Source: Kiritimatiellia bacterium
GTDB taxonomy: Bacteria; Verrucomicrobiota; Kiritimatiellia; JAFGHX01
Direction: 5' to 3'
DNA length: 55,175 bases
NCBI GenBank assembly: GCA_016929905.1
Contig: JAFGHX010000099.1
Span: forward strand, 1-55,175
The translations under genes were made by a program, and so were the position numbers. Positions 51,584-55,175 of this stretch are shown in pieces; the first letter of the stretch is position 1; every line of letters begins with the position of its first letter. The notes under the pieces are model-generated. The model had not been told where the DNA came from and did not search any database. It saw only the letters and a list, made by a program, of their open reading frames with translations.

Positions 51584-53026
51584 TCAGATCGCCGTGCGCA
51601 ACCCCAACAGTGCCGCGGCACCGACGAGTCGTACGCCGTCCTGTTCCCGGGGCAGCCCCTCAGTCGAAGGCAGAAAGAGCGCCTCGCAGACGCTCAGCGA
51701 GCGCACGGACCCGGGTCTCGGCCGCGACTTCACCTCCCGAACAACGCGCGCAAGACTTGCTTTCGACATCGACCTGCACCATTTGCACTCGCCAAGCAGC
51801 GCTCGGCGGCGGTCCGACGTCACGGAAACAACGTCCCATTCCACGCCGGTGTCTCTGCGCCCCTCCCAGTAGCTGCCCGCCGCCTCCCATTCAAGCCCAT
51901 CCATCGCCATGTGGTGCCAGCGTGTTCGGACCAGCTGCTCCCAAACCGCGGCAACGTGGTGTTCCCAGGCCTGCCAGGCATGCCGCTCCGCAGCAGGCGT
52001 GCGGAGTGCAAGCCCGCTGAGATACGGATGCACGCACCGGTACCACATGGCCAGGAACGGGTCGGCCAAGGCATACAGCGAGGTGCGCGTCTCCTCGCGG
52101 GGCCGGCCCTTGCCAAAGTCGTATGGTGCATCGCGCCTCACAAGCCCGAGTTCCACCAGGTGCCGAAGCGGCTTGGCCAATGTCGTCGACTGAACGCCCA
52201 GCCGCCCCGAGAGTTCCGCGGGACGACGTGCCCCGCGCCCGATGGCCTGACAGGCGGCCTTTTCGAGCAGGGCCGCCTCTTCGTCGCGCAGAACACGCTC
52301 GCCTTCCTCATGAAGAACGCCGGAAGGGGATAACACGAGGCCCCTGATGGCATCGCGAAGATCGGCCCCCTGACGAACGGCCAGTTCCCAATAGCGGGGA
52401 ACCCCGCCCCATGCGGCATAGGCCTCGACGATGCGCGCGGGATCCTCCACCCCCAGAGCGGGCCCAAGTTCCGTCACCGATAGCGGTTGCAGCCGCAGCC
52501 GGACCTGCGCCCGCCCGTACAACGGCGCCGTCGCATCCAGCACGAGCCCCTGCATCATACGCTGACTCGAGCCGCAGAGCACCAGGGGCAGATGTTCGGC
52601 AGCCGGATCGTCCACAAGCGATTGCAGCAGCGACGGAAGCTCCGGCGAGGACTTGACCAGGTAAGGGAACTCGTCGATGATCAGGACGCGGTGCCCGTCG
52701 CCACGAGGCCATTGCCCCGCCAGTGCCCGCAACAGGGCCCGCCAGTCCGGGTAAACGACCTCACCGAAGCGGGGCACCGCCGCCTCGACATCCTCCGCGA
52801 ACGCCGCGCGCTGTGACACAGCCGTGCCCTCCGTGCCCAGAACATAGCAGATTCCCCCACGCCCCGCTTGCCAGTGACGCAGAAGACGCGTCTTCCCCAG
52901 CCTCCGACGGCCATCCATGACGGCCAAACGAGGCATGTTCTCCGCCCATCGTTCCAGAACAGCCAGCTCCTGGACCCGGTTGCAGAAGTCCAGCGCATAT
53001 CTATTCCCGGAAGACTTATTCTTCAT
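51584..53026 (-). CDS. AAA-type ATPase, archaeal-ATPase/DUF234 family
   Basis: 480 residues, start MKNKSSGNRYALDFCNRVQE. Walker A reads G-R-R-R-L-G-K-T (about 38-45), Walker B V-L-I-I-D-E-F-P-Y-L, then L-C-G-S-S-Q-R-M-M-Q as sensor 1. After the ATPase comes a winged helix (L-G-V-Q-S-T-T-L-A-K-P-L-R) and a C-terminal nuclease-like DUF234 portion with E-W-D-V-V-S and L-G-E-C-K-W, a PD-(D/E)XK-like pattern. Such proteins are common in archaea and in bacterial accessory regions; their function is largely unknown. The promoter abuts the ATG, so the mRNA is probably leaderless. Confidence 0.85.
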   Translation of the reverse strand: MKNKSSGNRYALDFCNRVQELAVLERWAENMPRLAVMDGRRRLGKTRLLRHWQAGRGGICYVLGTEGTAVSQRAAFAEDVEAAVPRFGEVVYPDWRALLRALAGQWPRGDGHRVLIIDEFPYLVKSSPELPSLLQSLVDDPAAEHLPLVLCGSSQRMMQGLVLDATAPLYGRAQVRLRLQPLSVTELGPALGVEDPARIVEAYAAWGGVPRYWELAVRQGADLRDAIRGLVLSPSGVLHEEGERVLRDEEAALLEKAACQAIGRGARRPAELSGRLGVQSTTLAKPLRHLVELGLVRRDAPYDFGKGRPREETRTSLYALADPFLAMWYRCVHPYLSGLALRTPAAERHAWQAWEHHVAAVWEQLVRTRWHHMAMDGLEWEAAGSYWEGRRDTGVEWDVVSVTSDRRRALLGECKWCRSMSKASLARVVREVKSRPRPGSVRSLSVCEALFLPSTEGLPREQDGVRLVGAAALLGLRTAI

Positions 53027-53061
53027 AGAATAAATATAGCCACCGCCGCCCCGAAAGTCAA
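53027..53061 (-). promoter_or_regulatory. Promoter giving a leaderless ATPase transcript
   Basis: Minus strand TTGACT (53056-53061), 17-base spacer, TATATT (53033-53038), six bases, then the ATG at 53026. A start seven bases after the -10 box falls on the A of ATG. The geometry is identical to the toxin-antitoxin promoter at 627-661. Confidence 0.6.
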
Positions 53062-53097
53062 CAACCGGTTCCGGCGTTGTCACCATGGCCGCCAAGG

Positions 53098-53282
53098 GCT
53101 AGCCTGATCTATTCATGAACTTCGTCGCGAGGGCGCGGAGACGGCGGCAGATCAAGGGGCGCGTGCCGGCGGCCGGGCGAAGGCGTGTCGAGACACGTCT
53201 GGGTCGGCCGCCGGCACGGAACCCTTCAGATGCCGCCATATCCGCGCCCGCAGCAGATGGCTCATGAATAGATCAGGCTAGC
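53098..53282. mobile_element. 185-bp palindromic element with 21-base terminal inverted repeats
   Basis: Ends at 53098-53118 and 53262-53282 are perfect 21-base inverted repeats containing TCATGAATAGATCAGGCTA and its complement. Inside, further inverted blocks (GGCGCGG near 53135 with its complement near 53243; GTGCCGGCGGCC with GGCCGCCGGCAC) make almost the whole element foldable. The outermost CTAG on each side could be a target duplication. It has no transposase, so it resembles a MITE. It sits directly upstream of the orphan PIN toxin. Confidence 0.6.
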
Positions 53283-53298
53283 ATAAAGACCAGATCCA

Positions 53299-53688
53299 GT
53301 GAACCTGCTCTTGGATACGCATATTCTGCTGTGGTGGCTTGATGACAACAAGGCACTTGCGCGGCCGATGCGTGAAGCGATAGCGAACGCGGAGAACGTT
53401 GTCTTCGTCAGTGCAGTCAACGTATGGGAAATCGTCATCAAGCGGGCGCTGGGCAAGCTGGAAGTACCGAAGACCTTTCGGGACACACTGGCCCGTGAGC
53501 CGTTTGCCCATCTGCCCGTCACGGTAGACCATGCGTTCAGGGTGGGACAGCTTCCGGCGCACCATCGTGATCCATTCGACCGCCTGTTGATCGCGCAGGC
53601 GATGGAGGAGGGTTTGACGCTGGTGACCGACGCCAGGGACATCCGTCGATACGAGGTCCGCGTGTTCGGGCGGCGCGGCCCGAAATAG
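53299..53688 (+). CDS. PIN-domain ribonuclease toxin, apparently orphan
   Basis: 129 residues with a GTG start (V-N-L-L-L-D-T-H-I-L-L-W-W). PIN acidic residues are in place: D in L-L-L-D-T-H, E in N-V-W-E-I-V-I-K, D in H-R-D-P-F-D-R-L-L-I-A-Q-A, and D in L-V-T-D-A-R-D-I. This is a VapC-like toxin of the W-W-L-D-D subgroup, normally preceded by an overlapping Phd/AbrB antitoxin gene. Here the 185-bp inverted-repeat element ends 17 bases before the GTG and no antitoxin frame lies between. Either it is silent or its antitoxin was displaced. Confidence 0.85.
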   Translation: MNLLLDTHILLWWLDDNKALARPMREAIANAENVVFVSAVNVWEIVIKRALGKLEVPKTFRDTLAREPFAHLPVTVDHAFRVGQLPAHHRDPFDRLLIAQAMEEGLTLVTDARDIRRYEVRVFGRRGPK

Positions 53689-53709
53689 ACGGAGCGCGAG
53701 CGCCGGGGG

Positions 53710-55175
53710 CTACTCCTCCAGCCACACGGCGACGCGATAGTAGCCCGGCGCGCCGGCCGGGGGCGAGTCGACCACAAGCGTGACGGGCCGGCCCGTACCG
53801 AGCACGCGCTGGAAGCCGGGCACGGCCCGCCAGTCGTCACGGGCCGGGTCGTCGACCGTTTGGAGCGCGTAGTACCGGCCGAGCCCTTCGTAACCCGCCC
53901 CTGCCGCCTGGATCGTCGGGAACGAGATGGACACGTGGCCGGCCTCGAGCGCAGCCTGTACCGCGAGGTAAGCGCTGCCGTTGCGCGGGTCGGTTCCGGT
54001 CACGAACTCGTCGCCGTTCGAGACGCCATCGCCGTCGGCATCCGCCTCGCGGGCGCCGCCGGTCGCGTCCAGGCCGCCGAACCTTGCGACTTCCCACTCA
54101 TCGGCCATCCCGTCGGCGTCCGTATCGGTTTCGGCCAGGGTTTCGGCCATGCTGCGCATGACCCGGATTCGGACGGCGTTGGCGTACGTGTAGCACGCGT
54201 TGGCCGCGTCCTGCACGAGGGTGATGCTGAAAGCACCGTTTCCGCCGGGATCGATATCGCGATAGCGCGCCACATAGCCGTGCGCCGTATTGTAGCCGGC
54301 GTTGTAGGTGGTCGTGTCGTTCGCCGTCGACGTGCTCGACAGCGTCGTGCCCGCGGTACCGGCGTTCTGAAAGGAGAGCGCCCCGGTCAGCTGGCTGCGA
54401 TGCAGGCGCGCCGTGGCGCCTTCGTAGGCGGGCTTGCCGCGATCGCTGTACACGACGACCTCATAGCGCAGGCCGGGGTCAAGGTTCTCGAACCGCAGGA
54501 CGAGATCCTGGTCCCCGTAGGAAACCAGCCCGGCGGTGTCGACCCTGCCCGCGAACACGCTTGCCGCGTCTGTACCGCCGAGCACCGCATTGCCCTGCAG
54601 CAGCACATCGCCGCCGCCCGTCACGCTGAGGGTGGCCGCAAGAGTCTGGCCGCTCGCATAGTCGACAAGCTGTCCCGAACAGACGCCGCCCGGGGTGACA
54701 TCGGTTGTGGTGAAGGTGGTGATCCGGGTGCTGATCTGTCCGGCAAACCAGCCCAGGTCGTTGTAGGCCGTCCAGCAGTCGGAGACATCGGCCAACGTGG
54801 CCGCGCTGACAGGCGTGGTGTAGGCGGAGACACCGGCATCGTTCTCCGCGCGCACCTTGCACCAATAGGTGGTGCCCGGCTCGAGCCCCGAATCGGTGTA
54901 CGCGCTCGTGTCCGCTGGCAGAAAGACCGGCGTCAGCGTGTCGAAATCCACGCCGTCGGTGCTGCGCCGGACCTTGAACCGCGTCTCGTTCTCCGCGTTG
55001 TCCTGCCAGCTCACCCGGATCTCGGTCGACGACAGCGCCGCCGCGCTCACCCCGCTCGGCGCCGCCGGCGCCGCAGCCGCCGCCGTTGCGCTCGCGGGCG
55101 CGGTGTAGGCCGAGACGCCCGCGCCGTTCTCCGCGCGCACCTTGTACCAATAGGTGGTGCCCGGCTCGAGCCCCG
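53710..55175 (-). CDS. Secreted FN3-repeat protein, N-terminus outside the window
   Basis: About 488 residues are visible; the gene continues past the window end, so no start is given. The upstream part has fibronectin-III-like repeats (R-V-S-W-Q-D-N-A-E-N-E-T-R-F-K-V, L-E-P-G-T-T-Y-W-C-K-V-R-A-E-N), with the same end block appearing twice 285 bases apart. A beta-rich middle domain (about 120-310 of the visible part) follows. Then come calcium loops T-D-T-D-A-D-G-M-A-D-E-W and A-D-A-D-G-D-G-V-S-N-G-D-E-F, and a tail ending G-Y-Y-R-V-A-V-W-L-E-E. This end arrangement matches the 2161-residue secreted protein. Probably a cell-surface protein. Confidence 0.78.
   Translation of the reverse strand, partial: GLEPGTTYWYKVRAENGAGVSAYTAPASATAAAAAPAAPSGVSAAALSSTEIRVSWQDNAENETRFKVRRSTDGVDFDTLTPVFLPADTSAYTDSGLEPGTTYWCKVRAENDAGVSAYTTPVSAATLADVSDCWTAYNDLGWFAGQISTRITTFTTTDVTPGGVCSGQLVDYASGQTLAATLSVTGGGDVLLQGNAVLGGTDAASVFAGRVDTAGLVSYGDQDLVLRFENLDPGLRYEVVVYSDRGKPAYEGATARLHRSQLTGALSFQNAGTAGTTLSSTSTANDTTTYNAGYNTAHGYVARYRDIDPGGNGAFSITLVQDAANACYTYANAVRIRVMRSMAETLAETDTDADGMADEWEVARFGGLDATGGAREADADGDGVSNGDEFVTGTDPRNGSAYLAVQAALEAGHVSISFPTIQAAGAGYEGLGRYYALQTVDDPARDDWRAVPGFQRVLGTGRPVTLVVDSPPAGAPGYYRVAVWLEE

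Noticed and set aside
53103..53280. Possible small RNA gene from the strong fold
   Set aside because: The fold is explained by terminal and nested inverted repeats of a MITE-like element, and I see no dedicated promoter.

Overview
This window is a high-GC bacterial chromosomal segment with no rRNA, tRNA, phage or CRISPR that I can see. The gene content suggests a polysaccharide-degrading member of the PVC superphylum, most likely Kiritimatiellota or Lentisphaerota. The signs are very large secreted heparinase-like proteins with FG-GAP propellers, parallel beta-helix proteins, LacI regulators with an SIRTV-type recognition helix, and several Gfo/Idh/MocA oxidoreductases. Secreted proteins also end in a calcium-loop plus beta-rich tail, and short palindromic and stuttering repeats are abundant between genes. 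The phylum call is inference; no marker gene is present to prove it.

Layout. 1-1340: decaying toxin-antitoxin DNA (an intact PemK/MazF-like toxin with a RelB/DinJ-like antitoxin, a broken PIN toxin next to a small antitoxin-like gene, and a glycosidase scrap). 1410-20035: an island of secreted carbohydrate-active proteins on the minus strand. It holds two giant heparinase II/III-like enzymes with C-terminal FG-GAP propellers, three right-handed beta-helix proteins, one heparin-lyase-I-like polysaccharide lyase, and two tandem LacI repressors. The same palindrome, TGCCATCGATGGC, follows the -10 box of the promoter of one heparinase and of one LacI gene, so a LacI-controlled regulon can be read from the sequence. 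20206-26691 encodes a divergent 2161-residue secreted multi-domain protein.

26905-45961: an AsmA-like protein; a four-gene catabolic operon (two Gfo/Idh/MocA, a zinc alcohol dehydrogenase, a sugar isomerase) beside an AraC regulator and a divergent URO-D-family gene; an rRNA m5U methyltransferase; another MocA gene beside an AraC regulator; a SixA-like phosphatase; a glycine-rich RRM protein; a glutamine-amidotransferase-like protein; and a GntR/LacI-type regulator divergent from a secreted GH20/84-like glycosidase and a PLC-like/lectin fusion. 46263-55175: CorA, a PAS protein coupled to phosphoglucomutase, a beta-CASP nuclease, an AAA ATPase, an orphan PIN toxin behind a 185-bp inverted-repeat element, and the C-terminal part of an FN3 protein running off the window.

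How it may work together: surface or periplasmic lyases and beta-helix enzymes cut an acidic, probably uronate- or amino-sugar-containing polysaccharide. LacI, AraC and GntR proteins sense the products, and oxidoreductases plus an isomerase process released sugars. No transporter or sulfatase is in the window, so uptake must be encoded elsewhere.

Most worth a second look: the matched LacI operators; a face-to-face promoter pair with in-phase operators at the GntR locus; promoters placed so that transcripts would start on the ATG (leaderless); REP/BIME and MITE-like elements, one inside a regulator leader and one separating a PIN toxin from any antitoxin; and intergenic stutter palindromes that use different words but the same architecture.
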